Source of the DNA: an uncultured Candidatus Saccharibacteria bacterium
GTDB lineage: Bacteria > Patescibacteriota > Saccharimonadia > Saccharimonadales > Saccharimonadaceae
Length of the DNA: 10,951 nt
NCBI GenBank assembly: GCA_937919305.1
Contig: CALFQW010000111.1
Coordinates: 1-10,951 of the forward strand
Direction: 5' to 3'
Shown here: piece after piece, positions 1-7,049 of the stretch
Position numbering within the stretch: position 1 is the stretch's first letter
Layout: each line of letters begins with the position of its first letter
Notes under the pieces: model-generated
What the model was told of the DNA's origin: nothing
Database searches by the model: none
What the model saw: the letters and a program-made list of their open reading frames with translations, nothing else
Position numbers and translations under genes: made by a program

Positions 1-710
1 CCCGACTCTGTTGAAGGTGTAGTGATCATTTCTGGCATTTATGCCAACTCCTCGCGGAAGGCGTCGAACTATTCAGTTGATTTTATAGTCAGGAATTTTT
101 TTTCATTACCGTTGCTAATTGTGCATCATGAGGGAGACGATGCCCAGGGCCTGTTAGCCGGCTGGTCAGCCCTTTGGCATCCCCTCCTGCTGGCCGAGAC
201 TCAAGCGATTCTCAGTTGGCATCGCATGGATGATCCGCCTGTCGAATTGAAAGATCGTCTGGTCGTGGTGCCAGAAGTCAGTTACCAGGAATTACCAACT
301 GGTTTTGTCGAGCGGGCACGCAGCGAGGGAGCTCGTGTCATCCGCCGCAAGAAGGATCGTCAGGAGATTGTCCAGGCGGCGCTGGAGGGAGTGGAGTCGC
401 AGGTCGTGATTCCCGATGACCTGGTGGCAGATTTCCTGGCGCTCGGATATTGCCATTTACAGGTTGAATTACTGACCCGCCAGATGCGGTATGCCAGCAA
501 CCTCGATGAAATCCATTTCCAGAACCTGGCCGTTGCAGCGGCCGAGGCCGCGGTTGCCGGGGATCATGAATTATCTCAGCAAAAACTCACGGCATGTTTT
601 GACTTGCTGGCCGAAGAGCGAGATCACTATTACTCGGTGGAAGTCTTCCTGGTTGATATTACCATGGTTACCAAGGCGACCAGTGGTGCACGATTACAGA
701 AAGAGCTGGC
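1..710 (+). CDS. partial planctomycete-like protein, cut at a junction with ftsH
   Basis: The frame is open at the left edge (a GTG at 22 is the first start codon, but the gene may begin outside the window). It reads as real protein up to about residue 230, ending near the segment [13 protein letters not shown]. The middle part, with [20 protein letters not shown] and later [19 protein letters not shown] and [18 protein letters not shown], resembles the N-terminal region of large planctomycete proteins that I recall being annotated as GH38-like or hypothetical. I cannot name the function with certainty. The frame stays open to 978, but from about 711 on it is only the antisense of ftsH, with low-complexity Ser/Pro/Thr content. 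The base composition looks more GC-rich than the genes that follow. The true downstream part of the gene is missing. The first ~35 residues look less convincing and may also not be coding. Confidence 0.45.
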
Positions 711-713
711 TGC
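705..713. other. chimeric junction between two unrelated genomes
   Basis: Two facing genes both lose their family sequence within the same few bases. The plus-strand protein is convincing up to about 700-708, and the minus-strand FtsH is convincing down to 711. The exact breakpoint cannot be fixed by eye because a few bases fit both readings. There are no transposase, integrase or repeat sequences at the spot. Confidence 0.75.
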
Positions 714-1457
714 CCCAACGCCGACGAACATCTCAACAAACTCTGAACCGCTGATGCTGAAGAATGGTACCTCAGCTTCGCCTGCAACTGCTCGTGCGAG
801 CATAGTTTTACCTGTGCCTGGAGGGCCAACGAGTAATACACCTTTTGGAATCTTTGCGCCTACTTCGAGAAACTTCTTCGGATGTTTAAGAAAGTCAACA
901 ACCTCTGAGAGATCTTCTTTTGCCTCTTCATTGCCGGCGATATCTTTGAAAATAACTTTCGACTTCTCGTTGCCGTAGAGGCGAGCCTTACTCTTCCCGA
1001 AGCCCATTGCTTGATTACTCTGTCCTTGCGCCTGACGAAACATGAAGAATATCAGTCCGCCGATAAGAAGTATCGGTATCACGATACCGAGAACATTCCA
1101 GATAGCAGCCTCGGTACCTGAAGGCTTTTTAACTGCTACAGCTACTGGAGCATCTTTGTTCAGACCTTGGTCATAGATAGAGCTTCCTGCTTCTTTGTAT
1201 GATTTCTGTGTAGGCTCTTCTTCACCCTTCGGGGTCACTTGTATATCATTGCCTTGTATTTCGATCTTTTCGATCTTGCCATCGTTGGCACGATCGACCA
1301 CGTTTGAGAGATCGACTGTCTCCAGGTTGTTCTGTGGCATGAGAACTGCAAGAAAACTGATCACAAAAAATGCTATTACAGCGAAAAACAGTGATTTCCT
1401 CAACCACGAATTGTTATTTGAGACTGGTCGCTTCGGTAACTTGGGATTCTTTGGCAC
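711..1457 (-). pseudogene. ftsH: FtsH ATP-dependent zinc metalloprotease, 5' part only
   Basis: FtsH is a membrane-anchored AAA+ protease that degrades membrane and regulatory proteins. The start is a GTG at 1457 with an AGGA site about 9 nt upstream. Visible are a basic N-tail, a first membrane segment (about residues 22-40), a small extracytoplasmic domain, a second membrane segment (about 120-140), the FtsH linker with [17 protein letters not shown], Walker A GPPGTGKT at 211-218, and [13 protein letters not shown] up to residue 249. In intact FtsH this is followed by SRVRDLF, Walker B, the second region of homology and the HEXXH protease domain. Here the frame turns into ASSFCNRAP and continues only as antisense of the foreign gene to 630. 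About 60 percent of the protein is absent. The break is abrupt and lies at the compositional change, so it is more likely an assembly chimera than decay. The gene lies 41 nt after tilS, a common bacterial pairing. Confidence 0.88.
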
Positions 1458-1498
1458 TACGCATTATCCTTTTCAAACTTATCAACCTATATATCCTA

Positions 1499-2347
1499 TC
1501 AGTTATCTTTCGTCTCGACAATCAAGCTGCTCGGGGTAGCACGCACATATTGCCGTGCATCAAGACTGAACTTGTCACCTCTTTTTGCAGCCTTTGCAAA
1601 GAGGAGCAATCTTGACATGTGCCGCTGCTCGAGACTACCCCTCAACCAAGTCTGGAGTAACTCTTTTGCAACGACATCTTCACACATCACGAGTGGGTAT
1701 CGTTGAAATGCACCTTCTACTAACCATTCCTTCGTAGCCTCACTTAGCTGTACATCTATTTCTTGACGGAGACTACACTGATGCTGATATAGATCAATGA
1801 CTAACTGTTTTTTGTGATCATCTATGGACTGTAGGCGCTGACGAATTCTGTTGCGGAGATATGCCGTCGAATCATTCGTACTGTCTTCTCTCCACTCCAG
1901 CTTATGTTCTATCGCATGTGCCACAATCTCGGCTTTGGTCATGCCTAGTAACGGTCTTGACCTGTTCTGTGTTTCACGAAGTGAGCAAAGACCGCGCCAT
2001 CCTGTACCCCTGATTAAGTTGATGATTACTGTTTCTATGATGTCATCTCGGTGGTGTGCGGTCGCGATTATTTCCGTGCCGTGTTTCTTGGCAACCCTTT
2101 CGAGCCATTCGTATCGTTTCGCACGTGCAAGCTCTTCACTAGCGTCACCATCAAGTCGCAGGCTGACTGTTTCGAACATGAGGTTATGTGTTTTGGCAAC
2201 CTTCTCTACCAATTCTGCGTCCATATGAGAATCACTGCGAATACCATGATCGACATGTGCTACGACGAGGTCACTGCGACGCTTGCGCAACACATCGAGC
2301 ATTACCATAGAGTCAACACCACCCGATACAGCTAATACAACTTTCAT
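1499..2347 (-). CDS. tilS: tRNA(Ile)-lysidine synthetase TilS
   Basis: TilS adds lysine to C34 of the CAU-anticodon isoleucine tRNA, using ATP, so that the tRNA reads AUA instead of AUG. The 282-residue protein has the N-type PP-loop SGGVDS at 8-13, then AHVDHGIRSDS near 30-40, ATAHHRDDIIET at 95-106, RPLLGMTKAEI at 131-141, and EDSTND followed by RNRIRQRL at 154-172. These are the hallmark TilS motifs in the right order. It is shorter than the E. coli enzyme (about 430) and appears to lack the C-terminal accessory domain, as in many compact TilS proteins. The ATG at 2347 puts the PP-loop at the very N-terminus, which supports this start; no strong Shine-Dalgarno is seen. It lies 32 nt after marR and 41 nt before ftsH, all on the same strand. 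A CAU tRNA gene is also present at 9790-9866. Confidence 0.95.
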   Translation of the reverse strand: MKVVLAVSGGVDSMVMLDVLRKRRSDLVVAHVDHGIRSDSHMDAELVEKVAKTHNLMFETVSLRLDGDASEELARAKRYEWLERVAKKHGTEIIATAHHRDDIIETVIINLIRGTGWRGLCSLRETQNRSRPLLGMTKAEIVAHAIEHKLEWREDSTNDSTAYLRNRIRQRLQSIDDHKKQLVIDLYQHQCSLRQEIDVQLSEATKEWLVEGAFQRYPLVMCEDVVAKELLQTWLRGSLEQRHMSRLLLFAKAAKRGDKFSLDARQYVRATPSSLIVETKDN

Positions 2348-2379
2348 ACTATTTTGCTCATGGTATCACAAAGAAGATG

Positions 2380-2850
2380 CTATTTTCCGATGATCTTGTA
2401 GAGAACGTGGATATATGTTGCCAGTTCATCTCTAGATATGTGGTCTTCGCCATACAGCTCTTCTCGAAGCCTTTGACGTAGTAATGACTCTATCTCGACG
2501 ACCGTCTTTTTGTATGACTTGTTAACACATAGTAGCTTAATGCGGCTATCACCTTCGTGTGATTTCTTGGAGATAATCCCCTTGCCTTCTAAGATGGCGA
2601 TGGTGTTCGTGATGTATGGAAGTGTGGTCTCTAGACTTTTTGCAAGATCACTCATACGAACGCCGTGTTCACCCGCATCATATATGTATCCGATAGCAAA
2701 CCACTGCATCGGCGACAAACCATAAGACAACAAAAAGTCAGTTTTTATACGATTCATACGCCTATGTGCGGACGCCTGAGCAACACCAGAATGATACGTC
2801 GATATCTGTCCGATGTCTTTTTCCGAGTTTTTTCTTGACTTCATATGCAT
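2380..2850 (-). CDS. MarR-family winged-helix transcriptional regulator
   Basis: This is a 156-residue protein of typical MarR length (about 140-160). The DNA-binding part is clear: GLSPMQWFAIGYIYDAGEHG (44-63), then MSDLAKSLETTLPYITNTIAILEGKG as the helix-turn-helix (66-91), and IISKKSHEGDSRIKLLCV as the wing (92-109), matching the MarR pattern of a wing with DxR. Flanking helices would form the dimer interface. A second in-frame ATG two codons downstream (2844) is an equally good start, and no Shine-Dalgarno is seen. It is divergent from the Met-rich protein and cupredoxin, with a 95-nt shared upstream region. It also leads into tilS on its own strand. The ligand is unknown. Control of the divergent metal-related genes is inferred from position only. 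Confidence 0.9.
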   Translation of the reverse strand: MHMKSRKNSEKDIGQISTYHSGVAQASAHRRMNRIKTDFLLSYGLSPMQWFAIGYIYDAGEHGVRMSDLAKSLETTLPYITNTIAILEGKGIISKKSHEGDSRIKLLCVNKSYKKTVVEIESLLRQRLREELYGEDHISRDELATYIHVLYKIIGK

Positions 2851-2851
2851 A

Positions 2852-2867
2852 GCTATAATACTATAGC
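2852..2867. promoter_or_regulatory. candidate operator: inverted repeat over the marR -10 region
   Basis: GCTATA and TATAGC form 6-bp inverted arms separated by ATAC. On the minus strand this overlaps TATAGT/TATTAT, the best -10 candidates for marR. The neighbouring 2869-2897 stretch adds tandem AGTTA and GTAAA repeats. MarR proteins typically bind palindromes within their own divergent promoters, so autoregulation is plausible but untested. The -35 of marR is weak (TTTACT-like). The -10 lies so close to the start codon that the mRNA may have almost no leader. Confidence 0.4.
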
Positions 2868-2945
2868 AGATAGTTAAGTTAGTAAAGTAAATATTTATTT
2901 GAAGGCTTAATGTAAATAACGGTAATTAATTTCAAGGAGGATTCT

Positions 2946-3641
2946 ATGGAATCTCATAGCAAAGGTGGCGTCGCCGCAGTAGCAGTTGTCGTCGGTCTAG
3001 TAGTTGGTGGACTTGGTGGCTGGTATATCGCCGACATGAACATGTCAAAAGACATGAACATGGGCGGAAATATGAGCGTGTCTGAAGGTGCGCCAAACGC
3101 AAGCACAAAAGCGGCTGAACTACGAGCAAATCTAGTTGACCTCGGTGTTGAGCACATGGACCTCACCTACACAGCGGTTGCATCTACTCTAGCAGGTAGT
3201 GCGAGTGCTGAAGCTGACGGCGCAGCGCTATACAAGAATGGTACCGATACTGGTGCTGCAGTAGGTAGCGTATATGGAGCTGAAGCAGAAGAAACATTCA
3301 ACTCCGTTTGGAAGCTACACCTGGATGAGTTCGTAAAATACGCCGGCGCATCTGCTGGTGGTGACGAAGCTGGCAAGCAACAGGCTCTTGCAACTATAGA
3401 TAGCGACTACACCAAGCCGCTAGCGGCATACTTGGCAAAAGCGAACCCAAATCTGCCAGAGGATGTACTCTACACTACGCTTAAAACACACGTCGACATG
3501 ACGGCTGAGATGATCGATAAGCTTGCAGCTGGTGACTACACCGGTGCGCAGGATCTTCGAGCAAAGGGTACTGACCACTTGCGAGAAACATTCTCAACGC
3601 TTGCAGCTGGTATCGTAAAACAATATCCAGACAAGTTTTAG
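2946..3641 (+). CDS. membrane-anchored Met/His-containing exported protein, putative copper-related
   Basis: This is a 231-residue protein with a perfect AAGGAGG five bases before its ATG. A single N-terminal hydrophobic segment (about 8-29) would anchor or export it. It is followed by a short Met-rich stretch with Met at 31, 33, 37, 39 and 43, reminiscent of soft-metal (Cu) binding motifs. The rest is helical and Ala-rich and appears to repeat. An N-terminal half has LRANLVDLGVEH, then YKNGTDTGAAVGSVYGAEAEE and a helix with HLDEFVKYA. A C-terminal half repeats a similar helix with LKTHVDMTAEMIDKLAAGDY. This layout recalls a family of uncharacterised exported proteins in Firmicutes with an H..WTR and N..DIG..YG pattern. 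That link is from memory and approximate. It probably forms one operon with the cupredoxin downstream, although a hairpin separates them. The copper role is inferred from the Met motif and the neighbour. Confidence 0.75.
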   Translation: MESHSKGGVAAVAVVVGLVVGGLGGWYIADMNMSKDMNMGGNMSVSEGAPNASTKAAELRANLVDLGVEHMDLTYTAVASTLAGSASAEADGAALYKNGTDTGAAVGSVYGAEAEETFNSVWKLHLDEFVKYAGASAGGDEAGKQQALATIDSDYTKPLAAYLAKANPNLPEDVLYTTLKTHVDMTAEMIDKLAAGDYTGAQDLRAKGTDHLRETFSTLAAGIVKQYPDKF

Positions 3642-3657
3642 TAGTTAATTTGTAACA

Positions 3658-3698
3658 ATACAGACCACCCATTTTCTGCGAGGGTGGTCTGTATGTTT
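3658..3698 (+). terminator. strong hairpin between the Met-rich protein and the cupredoxin gene
   Basis: A perfect 13-bp stem (ATACAGACCACCC at 3658-3670 with its complement at 3682-3694) has an 11-nt loop and is followed by GTTTT. It looks like an intrinsic terminator with a short U tract. It ends only 18 nt before the next ATG, so it may be leaky and serve to lower, or protect the ends of, the transcript of an operon rather than stop it fully. Confidence 0.75.
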
Positions 3699-3712
3699 TA
3701 GGAGTAAATAAT

Positions 3713-4126
3713 ATGAGCCAGAAACCTATCATTATTACAGTTCTCGTTATTGCAATCGCGGCAATTGCGGGTGGCGCGTTCTACGTACAGCAAAACGAAA
3801 CTAACGGCAATAAAGCCACTTCAAACAACAGTACATCAAGCACTACCGAGAGCGGCAGCCCTGATGCAGTAGAGACCGACACTGTGGAGATAAGTAACTT
3901 TGCATACTCACCAAAGGTTATAGAAGTAAAAGTTGGTACTACAGTTACCTGGACTAACAAAGACGGCGTGAAGCACGATGTGAAGAGCGACAACGGAAAC
4001 ACTTTGGACGGGCCATTGCTCGCAAAAGGCGAAACCTGGAGCTACACTTTTGAAGAAGCTGGTACGTTTGACTACCACTGTTCTCCACACCCATACATGA
4101 AGGGATCCGTGATCGTAACAGAATAA
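3713..4126 (+). CDS. plastocyanin-like cupredoxin, membrane-anchored (type 1 copper)
   Basis: This is a 137-residue blue-copper protein expected at the outer face of the membrane. Residues 5-26 form an N-terminal signal anchor. A Ser/Thr/Asn-rich linker (about 28-57) follows, then one cupredoxin domain (58-137) beginning VEISNFAYSPKVIEVKVG and TVTWTNKD. All four type 1 Cu ligands are visible: His88 in VKHDV, then Cys123, His126 and Met129 in YHCSPHPYMKG. There is no lipobox. GGAG lies 8 nt before the ATG. Its likely role is single-electron transfer or copper binding; no oxidase partner is seen in the window. It converges on the heliorhodopsin gene with only 9 nt between stop codons and no clear terminator there. 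Confidence 0.92.
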   Translation: MSQKPIIITVLVIAIAAIAGGAFYVQQNETNGNKATSNNSTSSTTESGSPDAVETDTVEISNFAYSPKVIEVKVGTTVTWTNKDGVKHDVKSDNGNTLDGPLLAKGETWSYTFEEAGTFDYHCSPHPYMKGSVIVTE

Positions 4127-4135
4127 CTCTAACGG

Positions 4136-4927
4136 CTAGAAAAAGTTGAAGTATAAAAACATCGCAAGCGCCGACTTTGCCACAAAGCTCAGCGTGATGT
4201 AGCTAAGCTCAGTCGTGACATAGGACCTCCAGGGGCCAACCCTCAGCGCAGCTAGTGCCATAACGATAGGAAACAGAGAAAACAAAGTTATCGTTACGTA
4301 GTGCACTATCTCTGCATTATCAAAAAGCTGTTGCGCTGCTTGTGACGACTGGAGGTGATGGAGCATGATTGCCCATGGCATTACGAACAGAACACTACCT
4401 AGTACAAATGGTGACCAAAAAGTCTTGCCTGTGTGCCTGTTGATGTTTTCAAACACCAAACCAGTCAGATTCATTACTGCCGAAGCGAAAAAGATCGCAA
4501 CCAAGACATACACATTTGCTATGCCGGAGCTGATCGCAAGCGCAACGAGCATGAGAGAACATGAAACGCTATATTCCACCCACCTCAGTGGATTGCGGTG
4601 CTGCTTTATGTAGTTGACGTATCGTCTCCATAGCACCGTTGCACTCGCAACATGCGCCACTGCAGCAATAGCGAGGTACCCTATGACAAAATGACCGATA
4701 TCGATCTGCGCAACATCATCAACGGCAACAGATGCGGTGCCTGTATTATCAAAAGTTGTTGTATACGTTTGCAGCGTTACTTGTTGATCGAGACCGATCT
4801 GTGTCAAGGCAAATATCAGTGCGAGATGAAATGCCGCAGCCAATACATTCAGCGAGCGAAGGGATTTCAGCTGCTTTAGCTCTAGCTTTATTTCGGTCGT
4901 CGGTAGGTGTTTGTCGCTCAACTTCAT
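4136..4927 (-). CDS. heliorhodopsin (retinal-binding seven-helix membrane protein)
   Basis: This is a 263-residue protein of usual heliorhodopsin length, with seven hydrophobic segments. The retinal Schiff-base lysine is Lys251 in the last helix (LSYITLSFVAKSALAMFLYF). The third-helix motif NPLRWVEYSVS places the counterion Glu118. His34 in helix 1 and His92 in helix 2 sit where the type protein 48C12 has its two conserved histidines. The long first loop with a beta-like segment (DQQVTLQTYTTTFDNTG) is also typical. Heliorhodopsins have inverted topology (N-terminus inside) and do not pump ions strongly; their role is debated. The ATG at 4927 has GGGAGG directly touching it, which is too close. 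A TTG at 4921 would have that site at ideal spacing, so the protein may start two codons later. A weak -10 (TATATA, 4947-4952) lies just upstream. No carotenoid or retinal gene is present in the window. Confidence 0.93.
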   Translation of the reverse strand: MKLSDKHLPTTEIKLELKQLKSLRSLNVLAAAFHLALIFALTQIGLDQQVTLQTYTTTFDNTGTASVAVDDVAQIDIGHFVIGYLAIAAVAHVASATVLWRRYVNYIKQHRNPLRWVEYSVSCSLMLVALAISSGIANVYVLVAIFFASAVMNLTGLVFENINRHTGKTFWSPFVLGSVLFVMPWAIMLHHLQSSQAAQQLFDNAEIVHYVTITLFSLFPIVMALAALRVGPWRSYVTTELSYITLSFVAKSALAMFLYFNFF

Positions 4928-4982
4928 CCTCCCTAACCTTACTCCCTATATAGTCATAAGTAAACAAAGGGCTTAGGTGTCT

Positions 4983-5015
4983 AAAAACCACAGCAAACGA
5001 CTTGCTGTGGTTTTT
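4983..5015 (-). terminator. intrinsic terminator of the secreted-protein gene
   Basis: A 14-bp perfect stem (AAAAACCACAGCAA at 4983-4996 with 5002-5015) has a 5-nt loop. On the minus strand it ends in a T-run after the GGT side. It lies 37 nt past the stop codon of the gene at 5053 and separates it from heliorhodopsin. Because of the A and T flanks it could work in both directions. Confidence 0.85.
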
Positions 5016-5052
5016 GTAAATAGGTGCTGATTGAGCACTGCTACTGAAATAC

Positions 5053-5547
5053 TTACTGTGAGTGGCGAAACCCCCCTTCACCGCTTTTCTTGCCGCCAAA
5101 GACATACCGCAAATATTCATCGTCTATACCCTGCTCCTCTGCCCATGCTTGTAGCTCAGCCCGTTTCGTCTTCATCTCAGACTTTCTCTCTTCTCTTGTC
5201 TGATCACTGCGCGCTTCCTTGCCCTCCTCACGCTCGGTACGTAGCTCTGCTCTCTTTGCATTGATGGCGTCAGCTTGATCCTGCGTTAGCTTTCCCTCGG
5301 TAACGAGCTTGGCTACCTCATCCTTGACCGCCGCTTCTCGCTCAGCTTGCATCTTGGCCTTTTGCTCATCGAAAACAGCCTGTACTTCTGACTTATCGAG
5401 ACTGAACTTTGCAGCAATAGCATCGACAAGCCCAGACATTGGTCCATCACTTTTCTCGGTTGTTGCTGCGTTTGCAACATGTATTCCTGTGATACTAGTC
5501 ACACCGATTGCTGTTGCGATACCAGCCGCTACTAATTGTTTTTTCAT
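5053..5547 (-). CDS. secreted small charged protein, DUF2680-like
   Basis: This is a 164-residue exported protein of unknown function. The ATG at 5547 is chosen over upstream in-frame starts (frame open to 5622) because it has AAGGAG about 8 nt before it and opens a textbook signal peptide. That peptide has MKK, a hydrophobic core and cleavage after ANA at 25-27. The mature part begins with FSLDKSEVQAVFDEQKAKM and a segment with LVTEGKLTQDQADAI. This pattern resembles the DUF2680-type module common in small exported proteins of Gram-positives and candidate phyla bacteria. It is followed by a very charged helix of Glu/Arg/Lys (about 95-135), probably coiled coil, and a conserved-looking tail AWAEEQGIDDEYLRYVFG. 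There are no cysteines or catalytic motifs. It is divergent from the LysM-like gene. Confidence 0.8.
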   Translation of the reverse strand: MKKQLVAAGIATAIGVTSITGIHVANAATTEKSDGPMSGLVDAIAAKFSLDKSEVQAVFDEQKAKMQAEREAAVKDEVAKLVTEGKLTQDQADAINAKRAELRTEREEGKEARSDQTREERKSEMKTKRAELQAWAEEQGIDDEYLRYVFGGKKSGEGGFRHSQ

Positions 5548-5697
5548 AGATATTCTCCTTCTATTTATGATGTGTTGTATATCATTGCTGCAGACAACGA
5601 TACGGGCATAGTAGCGCGCCAACTTGAAAGCGAGCTGAGAAAATTATGGTAGACTATGTAGTAACAAACACTAACAGTGGTGGGTCAGGGGGATAAG

Positions 5698-6129
5698 ATG
5701 ACTATAAAAACACTCGTAACTGCTTTTGGTATTGCAGCTGTGCTAGGGCTCGGTGGTGGCGCAGAGGCGCAAGCTCAAGAGGCTGGTGACATGAAGAAAA
5801 CGACCAGCACTGGCGACTATACCTACACCGCTCAACCAGGTGACAGCTACTCTGCGATGGCTCGAAAAGCCGTTCAGACCTATGGTATCAACACCAAAAC
5901 GAAGCTTTCACTGGCACAGATTCTCTACACTGAAGCTGGGCTCACTGTCGAAGCCGGTAGTCCATACCTAGAAGTAGGCCAAAAGGTCACCATAGCGAAA
6001 AAGCAAGTGATGGATTGGGTAGAAAAAGCCAAGAAGCTGAGTGCATCTGAACGGGCAGCCTGGGCAACATATGTACCTTGGGTTGACTTCAACACAAACG
6101 CAGTCGGACAGGCGCCGAAAACAAACTAG
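5698..6129 (+). CDS. secreted LysM-like cell-wall-binding protein
   Basis: This is a 143-residue exported protein. The ATG at 5698 is preferred to GTG codons at 5677 and 5680 because AGGGGG sits at the right distance and the signal peptide then starts at MTIKTLV, with probable cleavage around AEAQAQ (25-30). The mature region has a LysM-like fold signature: YTYTAQPGDSYSAMARKAV, a middle segment ILYTEAGL, and LEVGQKVTI near the end. LysM domains bind N-acetylglucosamine-containing polymers such as peptidoglycan. The spacing between the halves is longer than in a standard LysM, so this is a divergent member. The C-terminal tail (about 105-143) is unassigned. A promoter may lie near TTGAAA (5624-5629) and TATGGT (5645-5650), but its spacing of 15 is short. 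Confidence 0.8.
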   Translation: MTIKTLVTAFGIAAVLGLGGGAEAQAQEAGDMKKTTSTGDYTYTAQPGDSYSAMARKAVQTYGINTKTKLSLAQILYTEAGLTVEAGSPYLEVGQKVTIAKKQVMDWVEKAKKLSASERAAWATYVPWVDFNTNAVGQAPKTN

Positions 6130-6141
6130 TCGTACTCGGAC

Positions 6142-6179
6142 TAGAAAAAAGACCACGCAATAGTGTGATCTTTTTTCTA
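6142..6179 (+). terminator. intrinsic terminator of the LysM-like gene
   Basis: TAGAAAAAAGA pairs with TCTTTTTTCTA, and an inner CCAC/GTG is offset by a small bulge and closed by a short GCAATA-type loop. The T-run follows on the plus strand. It starts 13 nt after the stop codon. Confidence 0.8.
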
Positions 6180-6303
6180 TGAAGAACTTGTGAGTGTGGC
6201 TGAAACCCTAATAAAGCTAGAGCATGATCACGCCACTAGTAAGGGCTGGTTATAAACAATTTTTAATTATTTGGTATACGTGCAGATTGTACAAAATCAG
6301 TAG

Positions 6304-6309
6304 TATAAT
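6304..6309 (+). promoter_or_regulatory. -10 box of a possibly leaderless promoter
   Basis: A perfect TATAAT lies only 6 nt before the ATG at 6316. Transcription would begin at or next to that ATG, and no Shine-Dalgarno is present between them. No good -35 is seen at normal spacing (TGCAGA at 6281-6286). A leaderless mRNA is the simplest reading. Confidence 0.55.
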
Positions 6310-6315
6310 CACATT

Positions 6316-6978
6316 ATGGGAAAAATTAAACTTTTTATAGCCAATGCAAACCGCAAATTTACTGATGAAGAAATATCTCTTTTTAAAAGTGCCGCGGAGG
6401 CTGCAGAAGGTTTTATATCCGATAATTTTAGCTTTGACTACGATGTAGACCTTGTTATTACATCACCTTCATTTTTGATGAATACAATTCCCGAAGATGG
6501 AATCAGTGGCAGAACGTATAACTCACAGCTTATTGCGCTCGTTATTAATAAGCAGGAAACTAAAATCACTGAAGATGCGGTATTCGAGACAATTTGTCAT
6601 GAAATGTCGCACTCATTACGCTGGGAAAAGCTAGATGAATATGCAAACACTTTATTCAAAACCATAATTCTGGAGGGCCTCGCAACCGTGCTCGAAGAGA
6701 AGGCGCTGCTTGAGACAAATAGACAAAAGAAGCAATTTTTCTTAAAAGAGGTGCAAAATACTGATCAAGCAACGATTAACCGCATGATCGCTATGCTAAA
6801 AAATAGCTTTGATGATGCAAATTATGATTATGACAGGATCTTCTATTCAGGCGACGATAGCCTTCCTCGTTGGACAGCGTACCGCTTAGGTTATTATTTT
6901 GTTAAGCAGCATCTTAATCAATCGGGTACAACAATTGCAGATGCAACGCTAGCTAGTTACACAAAATTTAGTTCGTAA
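6316..6978 (+). CDS. putative zinc metalloprotease, DUF2268-like
   Basis: This is a 220-residue soluble protein with the zinc-protease signature HEMSH at 95-99 (ICHEMSHSLRWE) and a downstream Glu in TIILEGLATVLEEK (Glu120) that would be the third ligand. The tail contains RWTAYRLGYYFVKQHL, the pattern seen near the C-terminus of DUF2268-type predicted Zn-dependent proteases. There is no signal peptide or membrane segment, so it probably acts in the cytoplasm. The gene is visibly more AT-rich than its neighbours and begins without a ribosome site, which hints at separate acquisition. It converges on the LAP precursor gene across a terminator. A role in leader removal, immunity or turnover of the modified peptide is a guess from location. 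An unrelated function is equally possible. Confidence 0.8.
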   Translation: MGKIKLFIANANRKFTDEEISLFKSAAEAAEGFISDNFSFDYDVDLVITSPSFLMNTIPEDGISGRTYNSQLIALVINKQETKITEDAVFETICHEMSHSLRWEKLDEYANTLFKTIILEGLATVLEEKALLETNRQKKQFFLKEVQNTDQATINRMIAMLKNSFDDANYDYDRIFYSGDDSLPRWTAYRLGYYFVKQHLNQSGTTIADATLASYTKFSS

Positions 6979-6981
6979 ATT

Positions 6982-7017
6982 AAAAGTCCCCGTCGCGATA
7001 TGCGTTACGACGGGGAC
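6982..7017 (-). terminator. intrinsic terminator of the LAP operon
   Basis: A perfect 10-bp GC-rich stem (GTCCCCGTCG at 6986-6995 with 7008-7017) has a 12-nt loop. On the minus strand it is followed by TTTTAATTT, so it works for the precursor operon, 32 nt past its stop codon. In the plus direction there is no T-run, so it would block read-through from the protease gene only weakly. Confidence 0.88.
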
Positions 7018-7049
7018 ACGGGCGTAGCCGTAGCTACGTCATGGTTGTG

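Noticed and set aside
711..978. Extension of the plus-strand frame past the junction as one long protein
   Set aside because: This part is the exact antisense of conserved FtsH codons, including Walker A, and has no protein-like pattern of its own.
2860..2900. Tandem AGTTA/GTAAA repeats as an iteron origin or CRISPR repeat
   Set aside because: Units are only five bases, occur twice each and have no spacers or replication gene nearby; they are best seen as part of the promoter region.
3658..3698. Strong hairpin as a riboswitch for the cupredoxin
   Set aside because: It is a single perfect stem with a U tract and no junction or known aptamer core; a terminator explains it.
4749..5120. 123-residue minus-strand frame spanning the heliorhodopsin start and the hairpin region
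   Set aside because: It overlaps two better-supported genes and a terminator in another frame and has no ribosome site.
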